In this document: piece by piece, positions 1-13,122 of the stretch | Position numbering within the stretch: position 1 is the stretch's first letter | Layout: each line of letters opens with the position of its first letter | Program-made: the position numbers and the translations under genes | Assembly: GCA_029339505.1 (NCBI GenBank) | Contig: JAQISU010000210.1 | Location: 17,241,501 to 17,305,500 of the forward strand | Direction of reading: 5' to 3' | DNA from: Unio delphinus | Taxonomy: Eukaryota > Mollusca > Bivalvia > Unionida > Unionidae | Length of the DNA stretch: 64,000 nucleotides | The notes under the pieces: generated by a model | What the model was told of the DNA's origin: nothing | What the model saw: only the letters and a program-made list of their open reading frames with translations | The model's database searches: none

Positions 1-654
1 CGTTTTTCATAGTCCTACACTCAAGTTTCTGTACTTAAATTCAGGACACTTCCCTTCACATGACATTGAAGGTGAAACCGTTAAACAGTGTTTCGGGTCT
101 ATAAACAGGTTTTCCGTCTGGGTCATGTTGTAATAAAAGATAATCATCTCAATAATATTTTTCTTCCCTAAAGTATACGGCGAAACGAAACGTTATAATT
201 GGGATGATAATACAGTATACCACAGTTCGATCACACTGAGATACTAGAACACTGCGGCAGGGGGTAGTGTTCTTTAGAGCCCCTCAACTTTGGTGCAGAT
301 ATCTTATTTTGTTTCTTATTTCTGTTACAACTTCCTCCTTTTACATCAGATAAAGAATTCCCTCCGCACACACTAGGGAAAAGGTATAATGCTAAAGAAA
401 TATCACCAGCAAGATAAAAGTAGAGAAAAAATATCCAAAATGCCTGACGCCATACTAAATGCCTCTTCCAAAATAAAACTGCATCATGCTGCCACTGAAA
501 ACACGGGCTCCACGATTGCGACTTGAAACGAAATCTATTTGGTTATAAAGAAGCGATTTCATGTCCATAGCTTCATCTTAACTTTGGCAAGTACATGTTG
601 CATATACATATTGTATGGGGTTGTGTGTGATATGGATTGTTAACGTAACTTTAA

Positions 655-957
655 CACATTTCCATTCATAGCACTAAGATGTCTGCATTGTGACAGTTTA
701 TAGTGATGTCTAGCACTGGAGCATCATACCGCAGACATATAACATGATGTCCCACCCAGTCACATTAAACCTGACACCATACCGACCAGTTCTAATACTA
801 ACCTCTTAATGCTAAGCGCCATGCGAGGCAGCTGTTAGTGCCATTTTTTAAGTCTTTGGTATGACTATGCATAGGCATGGAACCAATGACCTAACTCATC
901 CGAGGCACGAACTCCCTCATCTGAGTCAGACGCTCTAACCACTCTGCCACCATATGT
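655..957 (-). repeat. tRNA-derived SINE, family I, minus strand
   Basis: Read on the minus strand the head carries an A-box-like TGGCAGAGTGGTTAGAG and a decayed B-box region. The body has the shared block CTAGACATCA...TGTCACAATG also found near 30.2, 30.7, 46.1 and 59.9 kb. It shares AACCTCTTAATGCT and AGTCTTTGGTATGAC-like stretches with those copies. It is a Pol III-type non-autonomous retroposon with no protein. Confidence 0.65.
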
Positions 958-1403
958 TATGTGTTGTACTTTTATCATATACAATATCTTCGCGTATAAA
1001 GAGCAAGAACAGGTTTGAACTACTTTCCTCTAAAGGTATAGTATGAAAACAAAACGACCTTGAAAACAGACAGCAGTTAATATTCAAGCAAAGCTCTGCA
1101 CACTTGGACCCAGTCATATGACACTGTTATCTAAATAGCTATAACCCATTTATTTAAAGTACATGTAAGTCAATACATTTGACTCTCTCATCATTCTGCA
1201 CGCCCGTGTTTGCAGCTAAGTACACTTCATATATTGCGATCTGAAAATGTAGTCATTATCGTCTGTTTGTAAGGTAAGATCTATTTTGACAATAACCTTT
1301 CTATATTCATACAATCACGCTTTCATCATTTATATATTTTTAAGCATAAAATGCCGAAACAGAAATACTGTACTTTGGAGTTGTGTGGAGTGATGATCTA
1401 AGA

Positions 1404-1432
1404 CATCATCATCATCATCATCATCATCATCA
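1404..1432. repeat. (ATC)n microsatellite
   Basis: About nine uninterrupted ATC/CAT units. Confidence 0.9.
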
Positions 1433-1659
1433 GGATAGCGTTTGAACCCATTCAGCAGTGTAAATACATGCCAACATGCATACACAAATTTGATTTTTAA
1501 TCGACCAAGGAGGGTGGTCTTATATTAACATATTAGGAGCAACGGATTGGAGCTCTGCAGACGAAGTCCCGAGAAGATCTTGCATTTTAATCGCTTCAAG
1601 GGAATACGTTAAATGTTGAATGTCAATGCCCAAATTTACTTTAGAAAACGTTGATTTTT

Positions 1660-1662
<3 letters not shown>

Positions 1663-1700
<38 letters not shown>
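1663..1700. repeat. (CT)n microsatellite
   Basis: About 19 CT units following a T-rich run. Confidence 0.95.
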
Positions 1701-1703
<3 letters not shown>

Positions 1704-1949
1704 GTAATAACGATGGTTGTTCGTACATAAAAAATAAGAAAATCTGTGAGGTGTATTATTTAGTTAAACGATGACAGCTCCTGGAAATCATTGGATTGCA
1801 TACATTTATGATTGTTAGAACAATTTGTCATCCTTATTAATTCAGTTACTACAGTATTCACGACTGTCATATCAATTTATAATGATTTCTCGAGAGCTTT
1901 ATTTGCCTTTTTAATACAGCTAATAATGTTTATGAATATTAGAGCGGTT

Positions 1950-2013
1950 GTAATCCATTTTAATGCCGTTACAAAAGTGTTCATTACAAATTAACCTTTG
2001 AAAATGTACACTA

Positions 2014-2079
<66 letters not shown>

Positions 2080-2084
2080 TAGTG

Positions 2085-2123
<39 letters not shown>

Positions 2124-2222
2124 TTGTCTGTGTCTGTGTGTAAGGCAATACATTATGTCCTTTTTCAATACCGTTTCAATGGTGTTCATCAAAGATTTAC
2201 CCTTGAAAATGTATATTGAGTA

Positions 2223-2279
<57 letters not shown>
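1950..2279. repeat. Duplicated block carrying AT/GT microsatellites
   Basis: A roughly 200-bp unit occurs twice. CCGTTACAAAAGTGTTCATT and ACCTTTGAAAATGTACACT near 1970-2010 match CCGTTTCAATGGTGTTCATC and ACCCTTGAAAATGTATATT near 2170-2215. Each copy is followed by a long (AT)n run, 2016-2079 and 2226-2278, with (GT)n at 2105-2122. The first AT run is flanked by the inverted pair CACTATGATATAT / ATATATCATAGTG. Confidence 0.8.
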
Positions 2280-2280
<1 letters not shown>

Positions 2281-2457
2281 GCTTCCAAAATTGGACAACT
2301 GAGGACGGACGATGGACGGCATACTATTAACTTACCTGGCTTCGATCTGGTAAACTGGAAAAACTACGCAAGTAACTTTTACCACTTTGCATGCAAAGCA
2401 ATAATAATGTGTGTTTCTAGTAATAGATGAAGCATGCATATATTGTAGACTTATTTT

Positions 2458-2712
2458 GGATGTTGTTGGTTTGGTGTTTAACGCCATTGCTTAATTATAG
2501 TTAGGATACATCTGTTGGCCAGTATATATGGTGGCGAAAAAGTCAGTATTTTTAGACTAGTGGCAAAATAACTCTGAGAAAACCGGGATAAGAACTACGC
2601 ACGCATTGGAAGTTATTGGCAGCTTTCTCATATAACCGCATTGGACAGATACAGCCTGAAAGCCTCACGGACAGTGGTGAGATGGTGGTGATCTGTAAAG
2701 ACTACTAGGCAA
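2458..2712 (-). repeat. SINE, family II, minus strand
   Basis: On the minus strand the 3' tail reads GGCGTTAAACACCAAACCAA, the same tail as the copies near 42.0, 50.5 and 52.4 kb. The 5' head is too eroded to identify Pol III boxes with confidence. Confidence 0.5.
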
Positions 2713-3359
2713 TTTGGACCTTGAACAATTGTGGTATTTTATACAAGTACATATTTATCTGATCTTTTGCATACAAGCTGATATTCCTTGTAAAAATGCT
2801 TTTTTAAAAAATAGTTATATATATGGATTTCGGCTTTAAGTTCGCTCTACTTTTTGCAGCCCAGGCCTTAACGTCGCTACTGTCTTAGGTTGAGAACTCA
2901 CTTTGTCTTAGAGTCAGCGTGTTTGTATCCACACTTCCTTGAAAGACAAGATGGCTACTTCAAGTTCAAAACAGGCTACTTGCAGTATAGTCAAATATGG
3001 GACTTTGGAACTAAAACAGAAAGGTATGTAATAAGTCATATAAAACAAAAATTATTTTTCTTTCTCACACTTTGATACGAAAACATGATATTTCATAATG
3101 TAATAAACACAGCTGGTTGAAATTATATAAGGTAGTCAACATTTCAGAAAGCCTAAATCTAGATTACATATCTATATTTGCTTTGTTACTTAAGGTCTAA
3201 TAAAAGTAATGAAATCTTTCATCAAATTTACACTAAGCCCACAGCATGGCATTACCAATAAAAATGCAAAGAGTGCGTAGGAAGCAACGGCCATTCACAA
3301 TAGTTGTTCGACTGGGTGAAATGGTGTAATTTTTTTAGTGATAATTATATTCCGTATAA

Positions 3360-3430
3360 TACAGCTATTATTGTTTAGCTGTCTTATATTAAATATCATT
3401 TTCAAAGTATTTTGCGTAGTTTAAATGACA

Positions 3431-3473
<43 letters not shown>

Positions 3474-3535
3474 GTTTTAGCTGTCTTATATTAAATATCA
3501 TGTTTGAAAGGTACTAATGGTAGTTTAATACAATA
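3360..3535. repeat. Tandem duplication around an (AT)n run
   Basis: The block TAGCTGTCTTATATTAAATA occurs at about 3377 and again at about 3478, either side of an (AT)n run at 3432-3466. The two copies diverge after roughly 50 bases. Confidence 0.8.
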
Positions 3536-4079
3536 TGGGAAAAAACTTAAATAAAAACACTGCCCTTGACTATGTGGAATTTGTATCATCAGTTTTTATT
3601 TTCAGATTTTCCCTCATATGATAAAGTTACGATGTTAGTAAGTCCTTTTAATCGACTGCATTAGTTATAAAAATTAAGACTCATTTCAGTAATGTTACAC
3701 TTCGTAAGGGAAAACGTGCGAGAGATTATACATTGTCGATCAAGTGTGACGTGTTTATGCTCTAATAAACAGTAACATAGAAAAGTAACTCAAGTAAACG
3801 GCAGATTTCCATTTGCACAAGAAAAGACGGCATGAACACGATTATATTTGTGTCGGAAATTTGCTATCAGTTGTTTGGCATCACCAAAAATACAAGGTTA
3901 AAACCGGGACGATATTCGCTTTATATCAGCTCTCAAAAACGAACACAGATGTTGTAGTCCCATCGCGTCCTTTTCTGTTCAATCATGCAACGTGTTAATG
4001 GGGTTTATTGCTATATATTAGTCGCTGTTACGTGTTTTCATGGGGAACTTGTGTACCCTTGTAAAACTTCACTTATAAA

Positions 4080-4665
4080 GCATAGCTGTTATGTTATAAC
4101 ATGATCCACTCTAATGGTTAAACACAGGTAAAAACATCCATTCCAATGGTTAGGCATAGATAACATAATCAACCCTATTGCTTATACAGATATAATATGA
4201 TCGGCCTTAATTAGTATATACCTATAATAGCATCCGTCAAAATGGTTAGATAAACACAATAGCATCTGTCATAATGGTTAAATTCAGACACAGATAATAG
4301 CATCTGTCATAATGGTTAGATTCAGACAAAAATAATAGCAGCCATCATAAGGGTTAGGTTCAGACACACAGATAATACATTCCATCTTAATGGTTACAGT
4401 CAGACACACATATAATATCATTCATTCTAATGGTTACAGTCAGATACACAGAACACAGCATATATTATATATGTTAGATTTAGACACATATAAAAGCATT
4501 TATGATAATGGGTAGAGTCAGACACACATATAATAGCATTCATTCTAATGGTTAGATTCAGACACACATATAATAACATCCATCCTAATAGTTAGATTCA
4601 GACACACAGATAATGGCATCCTTCCTAATAGTTAGACTGATAGCATGATCCATGTTGAAGGTTAG
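4080..4665. repeat. Minisatellite, period about 42 bp
   Basis: About a dozen imperfect copies of a unit containing AATGGTTAGATTCAGACACA followed by a block like ATAATAGCATCCATCCT. Unit length drifts, so it is old or poorly homogenised. Confidence 0.85.
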
Positions 4666-5639
4666 TCTCCCTGCAATAGCATTTAGAAGAAGAAATAAAA
4701 CGTTTCATTTCACCGTCAGGTCCTTGAAAAAAAAACTGAAATTAAACAGTGTGTACAAACGAGCAAAGCAAACGAAATTGTTTGCACCATACTAACTACA
4801 AATATACTCACATGTGTCGTCACAATCAAGTCATTTTGTGAGGGTGGGGGCAGGGGCAAATTTGCATGTGCTGAAAAATTGCTGTAGCCTATTACGAAAC
4901 TTATCAAGTCCGTAATGTTACAAAATTGAAATGACATTCGTCACGATCCAGTAGAGAAGATACAAGGAAAAGGTAAATTTGAAAATTGTTAATTTCTTAA
5001 ACTAGCTAGGAAGATAATATCAAGACATGTACGTATTGATACTTATATTATCAAACTATGAATTTTTAAACAAGCTAAACAAATTGTGTATAAAGTAATT
5101 ATAGACAACAACAGCAAATGTTTAATTTGTTCATTTAAGTACATATTACGATACCTGTCTCTCACCTTGATTATCATATTTGCAAAGTTTATGATTGTTT
5201 GGAAACGCGATATTCCGTGAATCAAATTATGTTTTCTATTTGAAAATATGACGACGAAACATTCAATTAATATTTAGCTATTCTTACTGCATGTAACAAT
5301 CTGATTCAGTGAATCAAATTATGTTTTATATTTATAATATGATGACTTAACATTCAATTCCCAATTAACAATACTTACAGCATGTAACAATCTGATTCAA
5401 TGCTTCTTTAGGAAAGTATTCCTTTTTCATCTTGTCTAAAATATCCCAAATACTGAAGGCTCTAATATCAAGTACAAAAAGATCGATTATCAAACTCATG
5501 TCTACATTCCGCCAAAATCGGGTTATAATAATGAGCCTACTTTTTGTCCATATTTTTCATATCCATTCGGAATCCGTACTCAAAAGACTGTGCTTTCTGA
5601 CGATTCTAACAATGAGTGAAAAGTACTTTGTTCTGTGTC

Positions 5640-6500
5640 AAGACTGCAGTCTGATGTTTACAAATGAGTGAAAATTACACTGTGCCGTGTCAAGACTGTA
5701 GTCTGATGTTTAGAAATGAGTGACAATTACACTGTGCCTTGTCAAGACTGTAGTCTGATGTTTACAAATGAGTGACAATTACACTGTGCCTTGTCAAGAC
5801 TGTAGTCTGATGTTTAAAAATGAGTGCCAATTACACTGTACTGTGTCAAGACTGTAGCCTGATGTTTAAAAATGAGTGACAATTACACTGTGCCGTGTCA
5901 AGACTGTAGTCTGATGTTTAAAATTGAGTGACAATTACACTGTACCGTGTCAAGACTGTAGCCTGATGTTTAAAATGAGTGACAATTACACTGTACCGTG
6001 TCAAGACTGTAGTCTGCTGTTTACAAATTAGTGACAATTGCACTGTGCCTTGTCAAGACTGTAGTCTGATGTTTAAAAATGAGTGACAATTACACTGTGC
6101 CGTGTCAAGACTGTAGTCTGATGTTTAAAAATGAGTGACAATTACACTATGCTGTGTCAAGACTGTAGCCTGATGTTTAAAATGAGTGACAATTACACTG
6201 TACCGTGTCAAGACTATAGTCTGATGTTTACAAATTAGTGACAATTGCACTGTGCCTTGCCAAGACTGTAGTCTGATGTTTAAAAATGAGCGACAATTAC
6301 ACTGTGTCATGTCAAGACTGTAGTATGATGTTTAAAAATGAGTGACAATTACACTGTACCGTGTCAAGACTGTAGTCTGATGCTTACAAATTAGTGACAA
6401 TTGCACTGTGACGTGTCAAGACTGTAATCTGATGTTTAAACATGAGTGAAAATTGCACTGTGCTGTGTCAAGACTGTAGTCTGATTTTTTAAAATTAAGC
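5640..6500. repeat. 52-bp minisatellite, about 16 copies
   Basis: The unit has GTGACAATTACACTGT followed by GTGTCAAGACTGTAGTCTGA. Successive GTCTGATG starts at 5649, 5701 and 5753 give a 52-bp period. Variants such as GTCTGCTG and a CAAATTAGTG type are interspersed. Confidence 0.95.
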
Positions 6501-6889
6501 AAGAACTGGTGTCCTTTTTAACATGTTCTGTTATCTGATGTTTCAAAATATGAGTAAAAATAATGTCCTACCAACAAAACCTTCCTGTCCGATGTTTTTT
6601 AAAACTGTTGAAAATTACTGTGTGCCCGGTTTTCAAGACCGTGTTTCCAAATTACATTCCCTGTTGGCATATGCTCAAAGTGAATTTGATTGACGTAAAA
6701 GAGTTTGTTGTGTAACACATATTTTGAACATTATTGTGTATCTGAATTATTAAAAAAAAAAGACATTCAAAACAACTTGACACATTACAAAAAATGCAAA
6801 ATGGTCAATTCTTCCAACATATTTGCTCAATGACTAAAATATTGACTTTCTGCAAGCACATTGTAAAAATGCCTTCATACGCATACGCT

Positions 6890-7450
6890 GTTCTGACATG
6901 TAGCTTACAATTGTGCAGTGTCCGTGACATTTAGTTTAAAACTGTGCGTTGTGTCCCTTACATGGGGTTTAAAACTGTACGTAGTGTCCGTGACATGTAG
7001 TTTACAACTGTGCAGTGTCCGTGACATGTAGTTTAGAACTAGTCCGTGACATGTAGTTTACAACTGTGCATAGTGTCCGTGACATGGAGTTTTAAACTGT
7101 ACGTAGTGTCCGTGACATGTAGTTTACAACTGTGCAGTGTCCGTGACATGTAGTTTAGAACTAGTCCGTGACGTGTAGTTTACAACTGTGCATAGTGTCC
7201 GTGACATGGAGTTTTAAACTGTGCATACAGTTTCCGTGACGTGGGCTTTAAAACTGTGCATACAGTGTCCGTGACATGGGCTTCAGAACTGTAATAACAG
7301 TGTCCGTGACACGGGGTTTATAATTGCGCATAGTGTATGTGACATGGTCTTTAAAACTGTGCATATTGTCCGAGACATGGGGTTTAGAATTGGGCATAGT
7401 GTCCGTGGCATGGGCTTTATAACTGTGCATACAGAGTCCGTAACATACTT
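6890..7450. repeat. Minisatellite with GTCCGTGACATG core
   Basis: Copies of TCCGTGACATGTAGTTTACA with spacings of 24, 30-31 and 34 bases. A composite unit of about 123 bp is repeated around 6987-7230, so the array has higher-order structure. The open frames read across it are by-products. Confidence 0.9.
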
Positions 7451-7729
7451 TAGGCACTTGTATGCCACATACCAAAATTTGTCACGCTACCCAAACCCGT
7501 AACATTTTTACCTCCCATAGCATTGTATGCAGAAATAAGTACTCCTATTGATGCTTTGTAAAATATTAATGAATATGTATCAGTATATTTGTATCATTGG
7601 TATTTTCTCATTCCATAATAACAACTAGTTAATATTTGGTTATATTCATGTTAAGTAACGGTTATTAAATATTTGATGCATAATTATAACTAATTTATTG
7701 TGATTAGAAATCCCCTACTCCGAAAACAA

Positions 7730-8560
7730 AAAGGGTTGACGCTATTTATTTCAATGTAAACATTCTTGCTATCAGGGTTGACGCTTTTTATTTCAATGTT
7801 AACAGTCTTGTTGTCAGGGTTGACGCTTTTTATTTCAATGTTAACAGTCTTGCTATCAAGGTTGACACTGCTGTCAATCTTACTATCAGCGTTAACGATG
7901 CTTAGTTCACTAATAGCAATCTTGTTATCGTTGTTAAAGTTGGTTATTTCAATGCTATGCCGCTATGAGGGTTAGCCTCCATTATTTTAATGTTAACCAG
8001 CTTGATGTGAGCGTTTAGGCTGCTTATTTGTATAGTAACTATCTTGCAGTCAGGTTTTAACTGCTTATCTCAATTGAATCTCGCTATCAGAGATGACGTT
8101 GCTAGTCTCAATCGAATCTCGATATCAGGGTTGACGTTGCTTGTCTCAATTGAATCTCGATATCAGGGTAGATGCTGCTTTTTTTAATAATATCTCGACA
8201 TCAGAGTTGACACTGCTTATGTCAATGAAACTCGTTTCAATGCATTTTTGTAATCATGGTTGGCATTGTCTATTTCAATACAATATTTGTATCAGGGTTA
8301 ACATTACCTATTTCAATTTCAGGTTTGCCTATTTCAATGCAGTCTCGTAATCAGGGTTGACACTGATTATTTCAATGTTAGCAATTTTGTTATCAGGGTT
8401 GAAGCTGCTTATTTCCATGCATTGTCGCTTTTGCTTCTAGGTATGCAATCATACTATCAGGACTGCGCTTGTTTGTTTCAAACTAAACAATCTTGTTATC
8501 AGAGTTGACGCTGCATATTTCAGTAATTAGCAATCTTTATATCGGGGATGATGATGTTTC
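7730..8560. repeat. Minisatellite, period about 42 bp
   Basis: Repeats of a unit with AGGGTTGACGCT followed by TATTTCAATGTTAACA and CTTGTTATCAG. The first three copies (7734-7865) are near identical. Later ones decay towards 8.5 kb. Confidence 0.88.
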
Positions 8561-9244
8561 TTGCTGTCAGGGCAGCTCCCTCAAATTCGAGATGGAAGTC
8601 TTACATGTATTTCTCAATCAATCCATTCCTAACCCATCCAATCTTGTAACATCGATAGCCTTGAACAAACTCTTATTCCATCCAATATTGTAACACATCT
8701 AGCCTTGACCAAACTCATTTTCAACCCAATCTTGTAATACAAGTAGCTTTGATGAATTCCAATCTGTGTCTCTATGTATTATATACATGTCTACTATGTC
8801 TACTTAAAATATCTGGAAATTTAGTCCAATACAGTTGACACATATCTTTACATTTCCTTAAATGTGTTGTTGTGGTGAATTTAATGTCAGAAAAATGAAA
8901 CATCTTTAGGTGCTTTCATTCTAGCAAGACTTGAAAGCTCCTCTGGAATACAATCTAATAAATTCACAGTACAACATCGGCAAGGGTTGTAAAAAGGCAC
9001 CATTTAACACAGGGGCTCATACAGTCATCAGAGAATCGTACATGGCATAAAGATAATTCAAAAGTTGTGCTCAGCCTAGTCACTAAATTGTTAAAGGCAT
9101 TCAATACATGCAAAAATGTTCAATAGTTATATAAATCTAAGCCCATGTTTGCAGTAAACAAATCCAAAATTACTGACAAATGAAACAATGTTAGTACATA
9201 AGATGCTGCCCACTTTACCATGTTCATCTGATAAAAGCATTCAA

Positions 9245-9805
9245 TACTAAATTTATATAAAAAATATGGTCAACCTTTAATAAAACTATATCTACCAAAC
9301 AATAGAGTATATGGTTTACTTCTACTAAATTTGTATATACCATAAATAGAGATCATAGCTTACTTCTACTAAATCTTTATCTACCATAAACAGAGAACAT
9401 GGATTACTCCTATTAAATCTATTTCTACTGTAAATATAAAGTATGGTTTACTTCTACTAAATCTTTATCTACCATAGATAGAAAGTATGGCTTATTTCTA
9501 CTAAATCTTTATCTACCATAAATAGAGCTTATAGCTTACTTCTACTAAATCTTTATCTATAAACGGAGATTATGAATTACTCCTAAATCTATTTCTACTG
9601 TAAATAGAAAGTATAGTTTACTTCTACTAAATCTTTATCTACCGTACATAGAAAATATGACTTACTTCTACTAAATCTTTATCTACCATAAATAGAAATT
9701 ACGGCTTATTTCTATTAAATCTGTATCTACCATAAACAGAAAGTATGGTTTACTCCTACTAAATCTATTTCTACTATAAAATGAAAGTATGGCTTACTTC
9801 TATGC
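9245..9805. repeat. Minisatellite, period about 44 bp
   Basis: About a dozen copies of a unit containing TTCTACTAAATCTTTATCTA and CCATAAATAGAGA. Some units have a deletion. Confidence 0.9.
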
Positions 9806-10557
9806 ATAGTATTTTTGACTATTTCCATATGAATACATCAATGAACCAAAATTAATCTTTTCTCTAGATGGCAGTTTCAAGATTCAAGAGTCATATTTTT
9901 GGTCAAGGAACCCATTATTTGGTTTCTCAAGATACAACTAACTGTCAAACAGTTACTAGGTTTTTCTGACCAAAAGTAAATTTGTAGGCACTCAAGGCCT
10001 TTCACCAAAATGATGGCCAAGCTTAACACTATTCCCTGTCCTTAAAACATGCAAATTTCACTATGATTGGTTTTGGTCCTTGTATCTAGCAGAGTAGTCT
10101 ATCAGCTAAGTACAAAGCAAATATTTGCAACGTCTTCATACTATGAAAAGATTGTTTCCACAAGGAAACAATCAAATAACTTTGTAATTAAATATTTTCT
10201 CTAAAACGCTGAGGAGGTCCTTCTTGCAACAAAATATGCTTCTTTTAATTTCAATAGCCTTTCTTAAAGTTTTTCTAGTTTGCCGGAGACTTGCATTTAT
10301 TCCACGCGATCAATGATTTGGTCACCATCTGCCTCTAAAACAGATATCTACTTTCTCTCTAGCTCTCTTATGGTTTCACACTAAAACTACATGTTATGTC
10401 TCGTTAATTCAATTTTATCAAGTCATCAATATTGGAAGTTACTTTTGCAAACTCTAGTTCAACTTTTAGATCAGCAGACAGATTCGGGAATTCTCGATCT
10501 ATCCTATGATAGTTTCAACTTTTGATTTCTTTTGGAGGAGGGGTAGGTAATCGGTAC

Positions 10558-10560
<3 letters not shown>

Positions 10561-10634
<74 letters not shown>
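10561..10634. repeat. (TC)n microsatellite
   Basis: An uninterrupted TC run of about 74 bases, the longest CT tract in the window. Confidence 0.97.
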
Positions 10635-10636
<2 letters not shown>

Positions 10637-12904
10637 GACTATGTTCAAATTAATTTCTTATTTCCCATTGGTAACCTCCGAAGTCTCGCTATCGTTTGAC
10701 CCACTTGCCATGGAAGGATATTTATTATTTTGACCATATTTACTAACTATCCATGCGAAAGTCGTACACAGCTGGCTAATATTGTACTATCTCTGCTTGA
10801 CAATGCTAACATTTATATTCGCATGTAATATTTTGTACACCCACACGATCTCCTTGTATCAGCTGATGTGTAAAGGAATACAGGCGAAACACCCATTCGA
10901 TTTTCACTAGTCTACAGCAACATGGTATCATACTATACCCGTATCAATATCTTGCCAATCATCACGTTCAAACCGAAGACACTGGATGTCAACTTAACTT
11001 TGATTACCCCAACTGAGCACCTTCGAACAAACCGGAAGTCATTAGTTTGGTTCTTGATTATTGAGTTTGTAGATCAAAAGGTCTCGTGGCTACAACTGAA
11101 CGCGAGCTTGTATTGATAAGCCAAGACTCTGTATTGGATTCCGAATGAGTGTTAGAAACTTGTAAACATCGGCGTTCAATTCAGTAGCAGACGACATGAA
11201 CTGGAGAGTGCAGAAGTTTACATGGAATGGATCAAGGATTTTCATTGAAATAATCAGGGTAGTGCAAAGATGCTATTTTGAAGAGCAGATGCCAAATATT
11301 GGATATATCTGTATATTTTTATACTGTACGTAAATGTTCTTTTTTTAATGTATAAGGTACAGTAAGCATGCTTGTTTCCGTTAGTAAAATGAAACACACT
11401 GCAACATTCACTCCCCTTCTAATTTATACACAGTAGAAATTGTGTTTAAATTTTACAAGGAGATGGAGGTTTTCAGTAACTGTCTTTTCACTGAGAGAAA
11501 TGAGTGCTCGTACTGAATACTGATTGTGTACAGTAGACTTTATTGGCAATCTCTGTCTCCCGCGTCCATCCCCGTTTGTGCTGACCCTGCAATGTAACTT
11601 TTTAAATCATTGATATTTTCAAAAGGAAGTTTTTATTCATATAATTAAAAAAACTAATTTACATTTAAAATCTTAAAATGTGTGTGTTCTGATTTGATTA
11701 TTTTTTCTTGAATTATATGTCTAATTGCTTTAACCTGATTATGTGTCTGATTATTTGTTTACTTGAATTATGTGTCTGATTTTTTAAACTTACATTATGT
11801 GTAACGTTATCTAACACATTTGTCTCCCTGTCTTCTAGTTTTAACGGAACACCTAAAATTTTAGCCTACTTTGGGTAGGTCCCGGTCCTGTCGATAAGGA
11901 CTGCTTTAGAGACAATAGTCAGTTATATGTTTATTTATCTTTTTTATTTTGACCTAACAAGTATGTCAGAAGTAGGTACTTAGTTAAAGGGAGCGAAAAT
12001 CGATCGCTTTTAATGAATGACTAACGAGCTTGATCCAAGGGCATAAAACACACCCCAGGGCCTATATTGGTTGATAATAAGTTGGATACATTAAATAATT
12101 TGTCTTTCCTTGCCAACATTTATTTATACGGGTATAGAATGAAAATCTCAAAGGTTTCAAATTTGTTATACAGGGGTAGGGATGGCATGCATTGTAAGTG
12201 CCAGTTATATGTGTCAATTTCTCTTTGCATGTCGGGAAGGTCTGTGCTATGGTTGTTAGTTGGCTATCTCAATGATTTCTCTTGATGTGACCGGTAGGAT
12301 ACATTTTTTGGAGGGTGGGGTTAGACATCGGGTTATAACCTCACGTAGTTTGCATAAATATCTGGTAAACAGATCATATATGGCGTGAGTTATTGAAATT
12401 GATATACAATCACCGCTACTCCGTTAGCCCAACTTTTGTTTTGAACAATTGTTTTTTAAATGTATTACTATTAGCTTGCAGTAACAGTAATAGTTGCAAA
12501 ACAGTACAACGTATACTTTACAAGAAAATAATATGATTTTAAAACTATTTTGTATTATTATTTTTACAATCACATAAGGTAATTAATGGGAGTTACATGA
12601 AACTTACGTAAAATAACAGCTACCCCTTAGCACTACTTTATTCTGACTAATGTTTATCATTTTTGACTCGAACGTATTGTTTATAGTTCGTTCTGCATAT
12701 CATAGCAATTTTTTTTAGATATTTGACTCGGTAAATATTCACGTTATCGTCATTCAATGTAGCTATTACAAAATACGTAATTCCTTGTACAAACTATGTG
12801 TGACATGATATAGGTATTTTTTTTGGAACGAACTATGATAGTAATAATAATGAAAAAAACGACTATTACGATAATGGTGGTGGTGTGTAACATTAAGACT
12901 ATAG

Positions 12905-13085
12905 AATATTGTTTTAGGTCAGAAATATATATATAGATATATTTACGTTTGTCTTGCATCGTTTACTAAATATATATATGTCTATATTTTATTACATTGT
13001 GTCATTGCTTTAGGTCAGAAATATATTTATAGATGTTATTACGTTTGTCATTGTTTACTAAAAGTATATATGTCTGTATTTTGTG
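12905..13085. repeat. Tandem duplication just 5' of the propeller exon
   Basis: TTTAGGTCAGAAATATAT occurs near 12913 and again near 13011, followed in both by TTACGTTTGTC and by GTTTACTAAA with ATATATGTCT. The period is about 100 bp. It lies in the likely intron whose acceptor is at 13121-13122. Confidence 0.75.
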
Positions 13086-13122
13086 TATTCCGTATCCTAA
13101 TGTAAGTTATTTTTATCCACAG

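Larger units (their letters stand above)
1..13122. other. Region 5' of the first recognised exon, no gene seen
   Basis: No exon could be supported here on either strand. The open frames are short, lack recognisable domains and mostly arise from microsatellites or minisatellites. The content that can be named is two tRNA-derived SINEs (near 0.66-0.96 and 2.46-2.71 kb), microsatellites, and five back-to-back minisatellites between 4.1 and 9.8 kb. The stretches 1-655, 2712-3400 and 10640-13100 show nothing recognisable. Since the first recognised exon starts mid-codon after a splice acceptor, this region is either intron or contains 5' exons too short or too divergent to see. Confidence 0.6.

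Noticed and set aside
1920..2288. Ile/Tyr-repeat open frames
   Set aside because: Produced by (AT)n microsatellites.
6125..6310. Cys-rich 61-residue protein on the minus strand
   Set aside because: Read-through of the 52-bp minisatellite.
7248..7475. Minus-strand 75-residue proteins
   Set aside because: Read-through of the GTCCGTGACATG repeat in two frames.
11839..11874. Short exon ending at TTTGG/GTAGGT
   Set aside because: The phase needed to join the 13123 exon puts a TAG in frame.
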